Shown here in pieces: positions 38,055 to 50,516 of a stretch of 64,000 nt of DNA. Source of the DNA: Aspergillus flavus. Taxonomy: Eukaryota; Ascomycota; Eurotiomycetes; Eurotiales; Aspergillaceae. Within the stretch, counting starts at the first letter, position 1. Each line of letters opens with the position of its first letter. A program made the translations under genes and the position numbers. The notes below the pieces were generated by a model. The model did no database searches. It saw only the letters and a program-made list of their open reading frames with translations, and was not told the DNA's origin. The DNA lies in NCBI RefSeq assembly GCF_009017415.1, contig NC_092406.1, forward strand, positions 5,952,001 to 6,016,000, in the 5' to 3' direction.

Positions 38055-41000
38055 CGACACTGGTGGGAGGAAGAAAGGGAAAGAAAAGGGAAAAAAGAAA
38101 GAGTCAGGGATAGGAATGGCTAGAAAAGTATGACGGCGAGTGAATGGAGAACGAGATCTGCGCGGTGGCTTTCCAGGGTTGCAATTGGGTGTTCCGACAC
38201 CTTGGGACCGAAGGCAGCCTTGACACCATTGAATTCCGGGAAGAGGAGAAGCCCAAGTCAGGTGACGTGGACGAGGACGCTTAACAAAGCAATGGAGTGG
38301 CCACTAATAATGGGGAGGACCCGGAGGACGGGACCCGCGAGACAGGTGGGGAGTTTCCTTCAAACCTGAAGCTAATGCACTGCCACCAGGGTGTCTCTCT
38401 CTTCTGATTGTTGGGTTGGGGAAAAAAAAAAAAAAGGGATCAAAGGAATGAGAACAAAAAAACACCAGATATAACTGTTTCATGTGATTTAGTGAACTGC
38501 CACCGTGCAAACCAAACGCGGTGATATCTGCAGTCCAAACGCCCACTGTCTCAAACCGGCTGGTATAGTTGGAACCCTCAGCGAGCCATGGTCCCCCCCC
38601 CAACCCGGTCCGGATAGGTTATGGTTTCTTGAGTGAACCAAATATCGCGCAAGAACGAGACAATATAACAACAGAGGGCAAGACAAAAATGAGAAAAGGC
38701 AAGATCATCAAGCAAATATAACCATCATCACAAAGGAGATATCAAACGATGCTAGATCGAACGGTGTGGAGGGACAATACTTACTTGATATGGTCGGTAA
38801 ACGTCAGCTGCAGATTATACCTTAAATGTAAGCAACAAGTTTGACGATCCTCAGAACACGAGGAAATCAAAGCCAGAAGACAAAGAAATACCAGTAATGA
38901 CGTGGATGGGGAACTCAAGAATAGAGGAACGATTAGAGAGTAAGAAGGAGAGAGAGAGAAGAGAGAAGAGAGAAAGATGTTGTAAGAGTGAGAGAGAAGA
39001 GGTAAAGGAGGGTAACGGCGGGGTGAGAGGGAAGAATAAAAAAGCAAAGTCGCAGGGTTAGAAAAAAAGAAAAAATAAAAAAACAAATAGGGCAACGAGG
39101 AAAGCAATGAATGCGAATGAATGCGCCCGTCCAATTCAGACCAGTCTGTCAGACCTTCACTCGGGACGGGGAGGACAAGATGAAAGGAGCACGCGGTATG
39201 ATTGGCGTTCCCGTGGGAAAGCAAAATGCACGCCTTTCTGCCCGGTGGATAGCTTTGGGTAATCAAGTAAGTCAGAAGAGGTTTAGATGGACTGACCCTT
39301 CTTTCGACCTCCGAGGAGCCGGCTTAAAGACCGGGATGGGAGGGGGTGGACGATGATGGGTGGAGAGTAAGGCTACTAGTCCAAGGCACGGCATAAGAGG
39401 GGGAAGGGACAAAGTCAAAAACAGGCACGGCCGGTTCCTACAGTAGTGGGAAGCCCGGAAGTGAGGTGACCTTTCATGACTGATGCCGGTGGTGCTGCAG
39501 CTATCAAATGGCCAAGAAGGGGAGGGGGAGAGAGACAGAAACCAGGGCAAGTATGGCAGGTGTCAGTCTCCAGTGGGCATAGGAGGATCAATTGGGTTCT
39601 AGAAACCCATTGAAACCCATCATTCTAGATTACAAGACAAACAGAAGGAGTGGGAATGTAAACAAGGTGGCATAAGGACATGGGGATGGGGGTGCTGATG
39701 TTGATGGGATGTTTTGATAGTAACCCAGAATGATAATAATCACTCATCCTGATAAAAACAAAATAGAACCAACAAACGGTCATAGAGTTATGCAGATAAG
39801 CAAATGCATGAGACAAAACAGAAAGTAATTTTAAAAAAAAGAAAAGAAACCACCAATAAAGAAAGCACACCAAAGAAAAAGAATTAAGTCACCCACCCAT
39901 GATCTGTGATGCTGCAATCAAGAGGGGAGAATGGGGAGGAGAATGAGAGGAGGAGATGTGTTGTTGTGTTATTTGGAAGGTCTGGACTGTTGTCACTGGA
40001 GAATGTCGACTCTGAATGGGCGAATGCTCAACACCCAAACCGGATTCCAGAGCAAATCAGAAGGACGAGAAGAAAAAGGGGAACTGGGTAAAAAGGAAAA
40101 TAGAAAAACAAATTAAAATTCAATAATAATCGATTGGAAACGAAAACGGAGACCCTCCGGAAAGTTCAGTCGACACTGTAATATCGGCAGGGGTGATGGT
40201 TGCAAGTTGGCCTTTCTTTCTTAATCTTCTTGAGGTCTGTTCTCACTCCTCGGCCGGTCAATGTTACTTCCACGCGGGGGTGGGTATTAAGAATTGGGGA
40301 AAGAGAAGGGGGGAAGTAAGACAATGACAAGTGGAAGAGAGGAGAGGGAGAGAAGCAGAGGCAGAGACTTACATTAATTATGCCGCCGGGGAAATGAAAT
40401 GAAAGGCGGCAGGAAACAAACAATTAAGAGACTCCGTAATCATGCGTTCAACATCGATCCCTTCGCAGATGAGATGAGATGAGATGCAGCTTGACTGTCA
40501 TTCCGATGAAATCAATAATTGATCATCCTTGGATATTATTAAATTCTCATCTATTTCCTAATCCCACTGGGATCAAAGCTCTGCATAGCCATGGGCTGGC
40601 AGTAATTTCTACTAGAGATTCAAAATGCAAGTCAAACCTTTAACAACCCTTCTCAGACTCGAAGCTCTTATTTTTCTTCTTCTTTTTTATCTCGTTACGC
40701 TAATCCCCACACATTGTGATATAGATTGAGTCCTCATATCAGATGTCACGATAGGAAGATGTTCCCAAATAGGAAATCAGCTAGATAACCGTTGACCTTG
40801 GCTTCTACATTTTAGATAATTGTACATACTATATACCATATATTAATCCAGCACCATACTAACCAGGAATAACCCCATGGAGATCGATGTGCATCCGAGA
40901 GATTCTAGTACTCAACGACAGTCAATCGCACATGCATACAGACATACAATTGGCCATGCTCATTCCTCCAATACACAAGAAGTAAAAGTAATCACCCTCA

Positions 41001-41282
41001 CCCTAAACCCGGTAAGAACATGAGCATCCTATCAATCCAATAGCCCTCACCCTAGAAAACCAAATCACAATGACCTAAAAGAAAGAATTAAACATTCCAA
41101 AACCCCCGGTACCTCAGAAAGCAACCCACAATCGGACATCATCTGACAAGAAGAGGTCCAATCTTGGCTCCGCTCAGGCCACCGCTTAAGCCCACCCGAG
41201 AAAATCCAACAAAATAAGTTCCGACAACACCTGAACCCTCTATCGCAACGACCAAACATCAAAACACGAACACCCAATAACC
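38055..41282. promoter_or_regulatory. Long upstream region of the Gbp2-like gene, with probable 5'UTR intron(s); also promoter of coq9
   Basis: About 3.2 kb without a coding gene. On the minus strand, a textbook acceptor (long pyrimidine tract then CCACCAG) ends at 38060, five bases before the Gbp2-like ATG. Candidate GTAAGT donors lie at 38784 and 40372. The sequence between is rich in minus-strand CT and TTTC tracts. A copy of ACTCCGTA is at 40431-40438. The last few hundred bases lead into coq9 on the plus strand. Confidence 0.5.
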
Positions 41283-42301
41283 ATGGCACAACCGCACCAT
41301 CTAACCCGCTGCCACGCAGCCATCCTATCAACCTCCAAGCGCCAACTAACCACTCTTCGCACCACCACCCGCTCCATAATTCCACAATGCACTCGCCAAC
41401 TCCATCATCAAACCCGACCAGCCCGCCGTCAACCTACTCCAGCACACCTCACATCCTCTCCCATTTCACAACCAACCAGACGATCCTATCACTCTGAACA
41501 CCACCCTGACCCGCCACCTCACGAATACACCAACTCCCAAACTACCATCCTCTCCGCTGCGCTCCGCCATGTCCCGACCCACGGCTTCACCCGCGACGCC
41601 CTCACCCTCGGCGCCCGCGATAGCGGCTTCCTAGACGTCTCGGTGCAATTGCTCCCGCGCGGAGAGTTTGACCTGGTTTTATTCTGGCTAGCAAGCCGCC
41701 GAGGATTATTGCGCGCAAGCGTGGACAATGGACTCTTCGAAAAGGATGAGCGGGTGAAGGCCGGATTGAAATTGACCGTGGAGGAGAAGACGAAGCTCTT
41801 GATCATGGAGAGGTTGAGAATGAATACCGAGATAAGGCATCAATGGCAGGATGTATGTTGCTCCCGTGTCTATCGCATTTCTGCTATCTACCCCGGGTGA
41901 TTGAGACGCAATGGTTCTGATTGCGGTTATGGATTGTGGCTGATATCTGATATTTTGATTTATTCTAGGCCCTGGCGCTTATGTCGCTGGCGGGTAATAT
42001 TCCTCTGTCATTGTCGGAGTTGCATGCGCTTTCGTCGGAGATCTTGACGCTCGCTGGCGATGCTTCGGTTGATGCGTCGTGGTATACGAAGCGGTTGTCT
42101 GTTGCGGCGATTTATGCTTCGTCGGAGGTGGTTATGACCCGGGATCAGAGTCCTGGTCTTTCTGAGACGGAGGCGTTCGTTGAGCGGCGTGTTGAGGATA
42201 GCTCTGCTATCGGGGAGAAGTTGACCGGATTTAAGCAGTGTTTAGGGTTTGTGGGGTCGACAGCTATAGGGCTGGGGAGGAGCTGGGGATTGAAGATTTA
42301 A
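41283..42301 (+). CDS. coq9: Ubiquinone biosynthesis protein Coq9, mitochondrial
   Basis: Two exons (41283-41852, 41969-42301) encode 300 residues. The first 75 or so are rich in Arg, Thr, Ser and His and almost free of acidic residues, a long mitochondrial targeting region. The mature part follows the COQ9 pattern: ILSAALRHVPTHGFTRDALT, FDLVLFWLASRRGL, ERLRMNTEIRHQWQDALALM, and DASWYTKRLSVAAIYASSEV. The C-terminus is typical. COQ9 is a lipid-binding partner of the hydroxylase COQ7 in the matrix-side coenzyme Q synthesis complex. The gene converges on the Mtf2-like gene with only about 130 bp between stop codons, so the 3'UTRs may overlap. Confidence 0.93.
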
Positions 42302-42428
42302 TGGGTGGCAGCCCTGTATGATTTGTACTATTACTATGTCCGGTCTTGGTGGGTGTTTATATGTTTCTATTATGTGATTGTCTTAATATACAGTATGTTC
42401 ATGTTTTCGGGACATGTGCGACAAGCAA

Positions 42429-43820
42429 CTACCGTGAAGGTCTTTTCTCCTGTACTCGTCGCTCAATCCGGTGCATCCACCCCTCTGGTCCGAGTAACTC
42501 GCAGACGGCCTTCCGGTTCGGCGCCAGATCCCACCACGGCTCACGGCGCGGGCCACGCTTCTCATTACGCATCCGTTTCCAATGCTGCTTCAAGTCCCGG
42601 TCACGCTGGTTGACGATTCCAGTTAACAGTCCGCACGTGCGATCGTTGGGCTCTACGCCGATCACCTCCATCTCCCGCAGGAGAGAAACCACCCCGGGGA
42701 TATCATGGCAGCCGCGCCAGTAGAAGTAGATCAGCTCATTGTAGAGTCCTGTCGAGCTACCCAGAACGGCAGAGGCACGGCCATGCGACTTGATCGTGGC
42801 TCGGAATTGACTGATAAGCGGGGAATTGGGGAAGTGCAGGTTGAGAAGACGGAAAGCCACGAGGAGCATCTTGGGATATAGAGCCGTGACGACGGGTTCC
42901 ACCGCGACCGACTCGGGAACCTCCAGATGAGAGGTATCCGTAGTAGCAGTAGGGATATCGGCCGCTTGGTTCTTATCTTGGACCATACCAAGACCCTGGG
43001 CTAGACGGACATCTCCGAGGTGCTGCAGCATGGAGAATATTCTTTCTCTGCAGATGTCCCACACTCCCGTATCTTCTTTGCCCTCGTCAATGGCTGCCCG
43101 GAGAGCGTTCTCAATCTTTCCCGCCTCTTTCTTCACAACCAACTCAATCGCCTCCTCCATGGATATCTGATTGCTCTCCAACAGCTCCGTGATATCCTCA
43201 CTACTGTACTCAGACTTCCGGAGCCTCTCCTGCAACTCCAGATTCCGAAGTGTAACCGGGGTATCTGTGTCTGCGGATTGCCCATCCGCGGAACCCGTCG
43301 TCGCGGTTTTCCGTTTTTTCTTCTGCTTTATGTCCTTAAGCACCTCCTCGAAAATCTCCGAGATCTGCGCCATTTCGTTCTTGTCCTCCTCACTCAGCTC
43401 CGGCTTCTGCGTTTCGGCTGTCGTTGTATCTTTCTGAACAGCCCCCAGCTGTTCCAGCAGATCGCTGAACACTTGCTTCTCGCCGCGGGTCATGGTAAGA
43501 GGATTCGGTTTTAAACGGGGAGCATTCCTCGAGGCCGTGGCAGCTCGTTTGTGCAAGTAACTGCGTCGTTCTGTTGGTTCATTGCTGTGCTCGGCCTGGG
43601 GCTGTGAGTCTGCTGGCGTATTTGCGCTGCTGTCATTTTGGGAAGATTCTGTCCGGGACTGGTCTTCGGGGGTATTGGAGCTCGAAGTAGAGTATGCCTG
43701 TGTATGGCATTGTAGCGGATGAGGGAAAGAGCCAGAGAGCGTGCGAGTCTGATAAAGGAACGGAGCGAGTGAATTGCGTGTTGTCACTGCTAGCAACGAA
43801 CGATGAATATGCCCACTCAT
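42429..43820 (-). CDS. Mtf2-like mitochondrial expression factor
   Basis: A single-exon gene of 463 residues. The N-terminus (MSGHIHRSLLAVTTRNSL) is basic and Ser/Thr-rich, like a mitochondrial presequence. It is followed by a long polar region. The C-terminal part (from about residue 210) is helical and contains RNLELQERLRKSEYSSEDI, YPKMLLVAFRLLNLHFPNSP and LYNELIYFYWRGCHDIPGVV, resembling the Mtf2-like C-terminal domain annotated in fungi. Yeast Mtf2/Nam1 helps mitochondrial mRNA processing and translation. The segment GVVSLLREMEVIGVEPNDRT is also PPR-like. Assignment is from memory of the pattern. It shares a 353-bp divergent promoter with cmr1. Confidence 0.65.
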   Translation of the reverse strand: MSGHIHRSLLAVTTRNSLAPFLYQTRTLSGSFPHPLQCHTQAYSTSSSNTPEDQSRTESSQNDSSANTPADSQPQAEHSNEPTERRSYLHKRAATASRNAPRLKPNPLTMTRGEKQVFSDLLEQLGAVQKDTTTAETQKPELSEEDKNEMAQISEIFEEVLKDIKQKKKRKTATTGSADGQSADTDTPVTLRNLELQERLRKSEYSSEDITELLESNQISMEEAIELVVKKEAGKIENALRAAIDEGKEDTGVWDICRERIFSMLQHLGDVRLAQGLGMVQDKNQAADIPTATTDTSHLEVPESVAVEPVVTALYPKMLLVAFRLLNLHFPNSPLISQFRATIKSHGRASAVLGSSTGLYNELIYFYWRGCHDIPGVVSLLREMEVIGVEPNDRTCGLLTGIVNQRDRDLKQHWKRMRNEKRGPRREPWWDLAPNRKAVCELLGPEGWMHRIERRVQEKRPSR

Positions 43821-44173
43821 AGCGAACGTATAGACAAAAACACTGGAAAGTTCTATTGCAGAAATGAAAAAGCTTTCAGCATGCTTTGCAAATAACCTAT
43901 TAAAATGGCTGTAGAAAAAATAAACAAGCGTCTATTAGTCGAGAAATCCAGCGATGATGAAACCTATGTCCCAACTTTTTGCCTTAGCTTCGACGGAGAT
44001 TAACGCAGACAAAAGCCAATTACCGCTCTGAACACTCACGTGATAGCGCGATGCCTGCGCGCGTTTCTGAACTTTATTCGCGCCGGCGCAAGGTGCGCAA
44101 AAACCAATTGCTATACCGGACGAATTCAGAGCAGCGCAAACACTCGCAACATATATATATCCAGCATCTCAAC
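43821..44173. promoter_or_regulatory. Divergent promoter between the Mtf2-like gene and cmr1
   Basis: A compact 353-bp shared promoter. The part nearest cmr1 (from 44051) stays open in the cmr1 frame and includes an upstream ATG, so it is either 5'UTR or an N-terminal extension. No other element is obvious. Confidence 0.55.
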
Positions 44174-45863
<1,690 letters not shown>

Positions 45864-46674
45864 TATGGCTATCATGTATTTGTAGATCTTTGTTAGCTGC
45901 TCTGAATAATCTAGACATACCTGTATCCTGGCATGTTTTGCTTGGTTGTTCCTTCGTTCTTCGTTGCTTGGTTCTATGTCATACCCTGTGGGTTAACGAT
46001 TGTACAGAACTCGGTTGAGAACGAATAAACCATTCATGAGGAAATAAGGACTTTAACCAGCAGGAATACTAGTGGTCTATCCGCGTCAATTGGATACTCA
46101 TTTCGTCTATGCCAAAAAAAAAATAGAAAGTGAAGGGAAAGACACTATTTACACAAATCGAGACACTGTCTTTTGCAACAGTTTGGTTCAATAAGACCCT
46201 TGCCGTTCACAGCAACCCAGGACAATGACATTTTCACATCCAACGTTGCTCGCAGGATCTCTCGCTTCCCACGTCAAAAACAGCAATCAGAGCAGGGTAT
46301 CAACACCATGACAAATGCTTTCCAAAAATCGGGAGAAGTAGAAGGGAAACGCGTCAAGTCATGAGCACATGTGTAGGGGAAAAGGAAGAATGTACACCGT
46401 AAGATGCAGGGATTTGTTTGCACAGATCCGCCGTGTTATACAAAACCGTTGCCGCCTGCTAAAAATTTTAAGGACGATCAGTTCAGCCTCCACGGTCGCC
46501 TAAGCTAAAGTCAAAACGCATTCCAAGATGAAGAGGAAGTCCTAGGAGGGAAAGCTAGAGATCAAAAGGATGAAAAGGTAATAACATGCAACAGCCATGT
46601 CACCTTGTATCGGCACCGTGAGGTGTAATTTTCGAAAGGGCTATATAGATGGGTAGGCCGGTCAAGGTAGCCCG
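45864..46674. other. Convergent 3' intergenic region between cmr1 and bud2
   Basis: Holds the 3' flanks of both genes, and an A-rich run near 46113-46125. No gene or repeat was recognised. Confidence 0.55.
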
Positions 46675-49600
46675 TTAAAATTCATTTCGGAGTTCTTCCC
46701 GGGATTGCTGCTGAGCATGCTCTCGGTCTCTCGCCCGACGTCTGGATGTAGTCGGAACAAGGTCAAAGAATCGGTACTTGCTCGCCGTCTCCCTGGTTAT
46801 ACTAGACCTGCGAGGCTTAGAGTCTGGGTATTCAAGAGAATAAGTCGAAGAATTCTTGGAACTACCAGTGCTATCACGCGTGTCCGACCACCGTGGTATC
46901 GAGAAAGGCACACGACTCTGGTCCCATGTTGCTGAGGAAGAGCTTGGAGGGGTATCATCATCACCGTCAGCGGCATAGTCGGTCGACCGGCGAGGGAGCG
47001 AAGGCCGCGTAGCAAAGTAGCCGATTGAATTTCGGTGACTTCCAGCGATAGACGCGGATCCCGCAATTGCCGTCTCCGTGGCCGGCGTAGTGGGTTTGGA
47101 GCTCTCCTCGTAGAAAGTGGCCGACCGTTCCATGGAGTCAACTAGTTCTTCCCACTTAACCTCGAGATCTCCACTTGGGCGCTCTGCCTGCTCGGCTTTA
47201 CTCAAACATTCCTTGGTACGCCGGTCGAGATGAAGCGCCATGTCATGGAATTTCTTAAGTGCCGGGTCGAGATCCTCTATCTCATTAAGTCTCGCAGGTG
47301 CCCCTTCAAGCCATATCCGAATCAGAATCGCAAAGCTGCGAGGGTGATCTATCAAGAAAGGAAGACTGGGAAACCCTTCCCGTGACGTGGGAGGTAAGCG
47401 ACCAAGGATTTGAATCGGGGTGGCATAGGAGGGTGTGACGATTGGAGTTGGTCGGTCGGCGGGTATTGCACAAATTGAATCCACGAACTGTTTAAATTCG
47501 ATACGATTGCCTACCAAGAACTTGTTCATAGGCTCCATCCAAGGTTCTTTGCTCCCAAAGGTAGTCATGTTAGCCAATCCTTGCAAAGCTTTGGCAATCA
47601 GAGTCAAAGTACGTTGGGCTCGAGGGCGAGGGTGATCTGTACTGCATTAGTCGATGAAACTGAACGGTTAGAGGCCAGAAAATGCATACCTTTCAGCAAT
47701 CCAAACAGCTTTGGGTTCAGGATTGCTGGACAGAAGAATCGCAGAAACAAAAAGCCCGAGACGCTACTATAGGTGACAGTGCGAAGAAAATCGCCGTAAC
47801 GATCTTCTGCGCATGCCCTGACATGCCGAAATATGAGTCGCAGCTCGGCAGGGCATCGAGACGCGGAGCCCGCAATCGTTTTCCAAACACTGGTAGTGAG
47901 GGAGATGAGATTTCTCCAGTTGCGTTCCAGATCATCCGAACGATGCACGCGAGAAGGGTCTACTTCACATTCCGGATCGCTCTCGTCTATATCACGTAGA
48001 CGCTCACCTATGGTTTCTTCGAGATATTCCTTTCCTAGCCTACGCATATGGTAGTCCAGCGCCTTCGTAAGAAGAGAATTCCCTCGGAAAAGGAGGTTAG
48101 CCTCCACGGTTGCGGTACGCCCCAAATCCCTTACAAGGACTTCCCGATCCTGACCAGACTCTCTTGTGTCGTTGGAATGGATCCTGGTAGTATATCTAAG
48201 TCTGTTCGCATTTGAGTCCTTGTGAAGTCCATCAATTTCATCTTCGACCAAGGCTTGAATCCACTCCACGGTTGTCCCTGACACTTGAAAGATGTTTAAG
48301 AGCGCCTCCGATAGTAATGTAAGTTCAGAAGATAGAATCTGGGCCATGTTGACGGAAAGTCCATTGGTGAAAGAATGGAGAAGCTCCGACATTGGAGTGT
48401 ATTCATGGGACATAAGAACAACAGTTTCTTCCATCCGAGCTCTCATCAGCATCTCTCCTACGGGTTGGTCTCGGTCATCAAGGATCGGCCACCACTTCTC
48501 GACTTCCACACCCGGCTCCAAGTCATCCAGTCGCAGTTCTACTCTTCCGAATGTTGCGTCATGAGAGGACAGCTCAACGTCATCCAACACGCGCATAGGG
48601 TAGCTATCCTGATTCAAGGCATACGACCCGTGCGCGATAAGCGACCAGTCTTTTTGGGTCGGATTGGGGTTCTTTACAAGTATCGAAACTTGGGACAAGA
48701 CAGGTGGGAGGTCGTTGAAAGTAAAATCTTCCCGCCAGAAAGGATTTGCGGTGCGGTACTTGACGGCGGTTTTGGCGCGGATCTCTCCGTCTAGTAGAAC
48801 TTCAGTATAATAATCGTTCACGGCGCCCGTTGGCGTCGAGTTGCTATGAGATCGGGACTGCTTGCGACTTCGAGGGGCCTCCTCCGACCTGCTACGGAAT
48901 AATTTGGCCTCGGTCACTCTCACGGTGAGCATTCTCTCAATCCGAAACATGTCCGCTATAGAGGTAGAGGTAGCATCGGGCGCTGGAGCCTTCGCCGGAT
49001 TGTCTTCGATTGACGTTTCAGGGCCGTATAGTTCTGGGATTGTGAAGGCACGCAAAAGAACAAACCACACCTCAAATAGCACCCGGCTTTCGAGGGCCAG
49101 ATACACTGGACGCGTCAGCCCCGATACTGAGTGCGCTGCATACTGTGGGTATATGGCAATGCAGAATTCGTCTTCCAAAACCGACGAGTTCAACCGTTGG
49201 ACGGCGCACCGGGAGAGCTGAGATAATTGAATGCAGTGCACAAAGGTGATGTCAGATTCGGTGAAGAGTTTGAAAACGCCGTTCTCCTGCAGTGTGCAGC
49301 TGACCCTTTGCCAGGACGACGAGAGCGCACGTTGCTGGCGGTATGTTGAGACCCGGCGACCAGACGAAGGTCGAGCGCCTGAGGCATTTGGTCTATCCCA
49401 TAGGAGCATCTTACCCACTTTGATTATGGCTGCTTCTTTTTGAACAGTGCTTTCGGAGTTTCTTCGACGGTCGGCAAGACGACGATCACCTATCGCAACC
49501 GACTGAGGTTTGGTCATCTTATTCTGAACACCTTTTGGCCTGATTGGCTGCCAGCACAACAACGCAGCGAGCCACGAATCGAATGTTTCGCTCACATGAG

Positions 49601-50516
49601 GCCTCAACTCTACCCCAAGGCCAGAGGTAAATGTAGATACGCTGAGATAGTTCGTCCGAAGCTCGGGGTCGACAAGGGAGCGAACCTGGCAGCCGCGAAG
49701 GTCCGGGATCAAGGTCTTAGCTAATGCGGGCTCCCCTTTGGCCTGGTAGATCAAACTTCCCGTAGCAACGTTGATAGCGCAGTAGCCGGACGTCCAAGCG
49801 GTGGTGTTGGCGGTCCGGAAGGAAAGAATACCATGCATCCTTCCGCATGTGGTCTTCATCAGCTGTAGGATCTTCGCAGAATCGGTACTCGACAAAGGCG
49901 ACGGCGGCGGATTGCTAGCGACACTGGCCAGAAAGTTTGAGCCCCCGGAGGCTCGGCTGACCCGGTGACGTCCGAGGGTTTGGCTCAGATAGGTGGGCGA
50001 TTGTATTGATGGATAGCCGATTGATCCAGTTGGTTCATCTGAGTGTCTTGACTGGGGCGTTACGGCATTGACGGAGCCTAAGCGGCTCCGGGATTTGAGA
50101 TAGAAGGAGTTTGGGGAGAGCTCACTGCGCTGATCCTCCAAGGTGGTGGTCCGAGATCGCGCCCGTTGGCTCTTCGATTCCACTTGGAACTCTTCCTCAT
50201 CGCCCGCGGGATGATAAGATTGGAAGTCGCGACGAGTATCTAGATTGGCAGGCCTTGTTCTGGCGGTCACACGGGGCGAAGGGGCTGCGCCTGAAGAAAG
50301 ATGCTCCGCGTCCGACAGAGGGGAATGGTTCGCGGTCTCCGCGGCGGAGTCTGGCGTGACTGTGCGGATGCCTGTATCCCTGAAGCTTTCGGGGTAGACC
50401 ATGCCGTGACGGTCCCTGGATGATGATTTTTTGCTTGAACGCCGTTCGACTGGGCGACTGTATAAACCCTGGTGTATGGAATTCCGTTTGGGCCCATTTG
50501 AACCTTCGGGCTCCAT
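46675..50516 (-). CDS. bud2: Ras-family GTPase-activating protein, BUD2/CLA2 type
   Basis: Two exons (50516-47690, 47636-46675) encode about 1,260 residues. The N-terminal 200 are Ser/Arg-rich. A PH-like region follows (about 220-500). A C2 domain begins near residue 525 (MLTVRVTEAKLF, then YYTEVLLDGE and FWREDFTFNDLP). The RasGAP domain has the Arg-finger loop LLFRGNSLLTKALDYHM near residue 810 and the signature SGFLFLRFFCPAILNPKLFG near 925. The tail is Ser/Thr-rich. This C2-RasGAP order is that of Bud2/CLA2, the GAP for the Rsr1/Bud1 GTPase in polarity-site selection. In filamentous fungi it acts in hyphal polarity. The 4-kb space upstream is unusually large. Confidence 0.88.
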
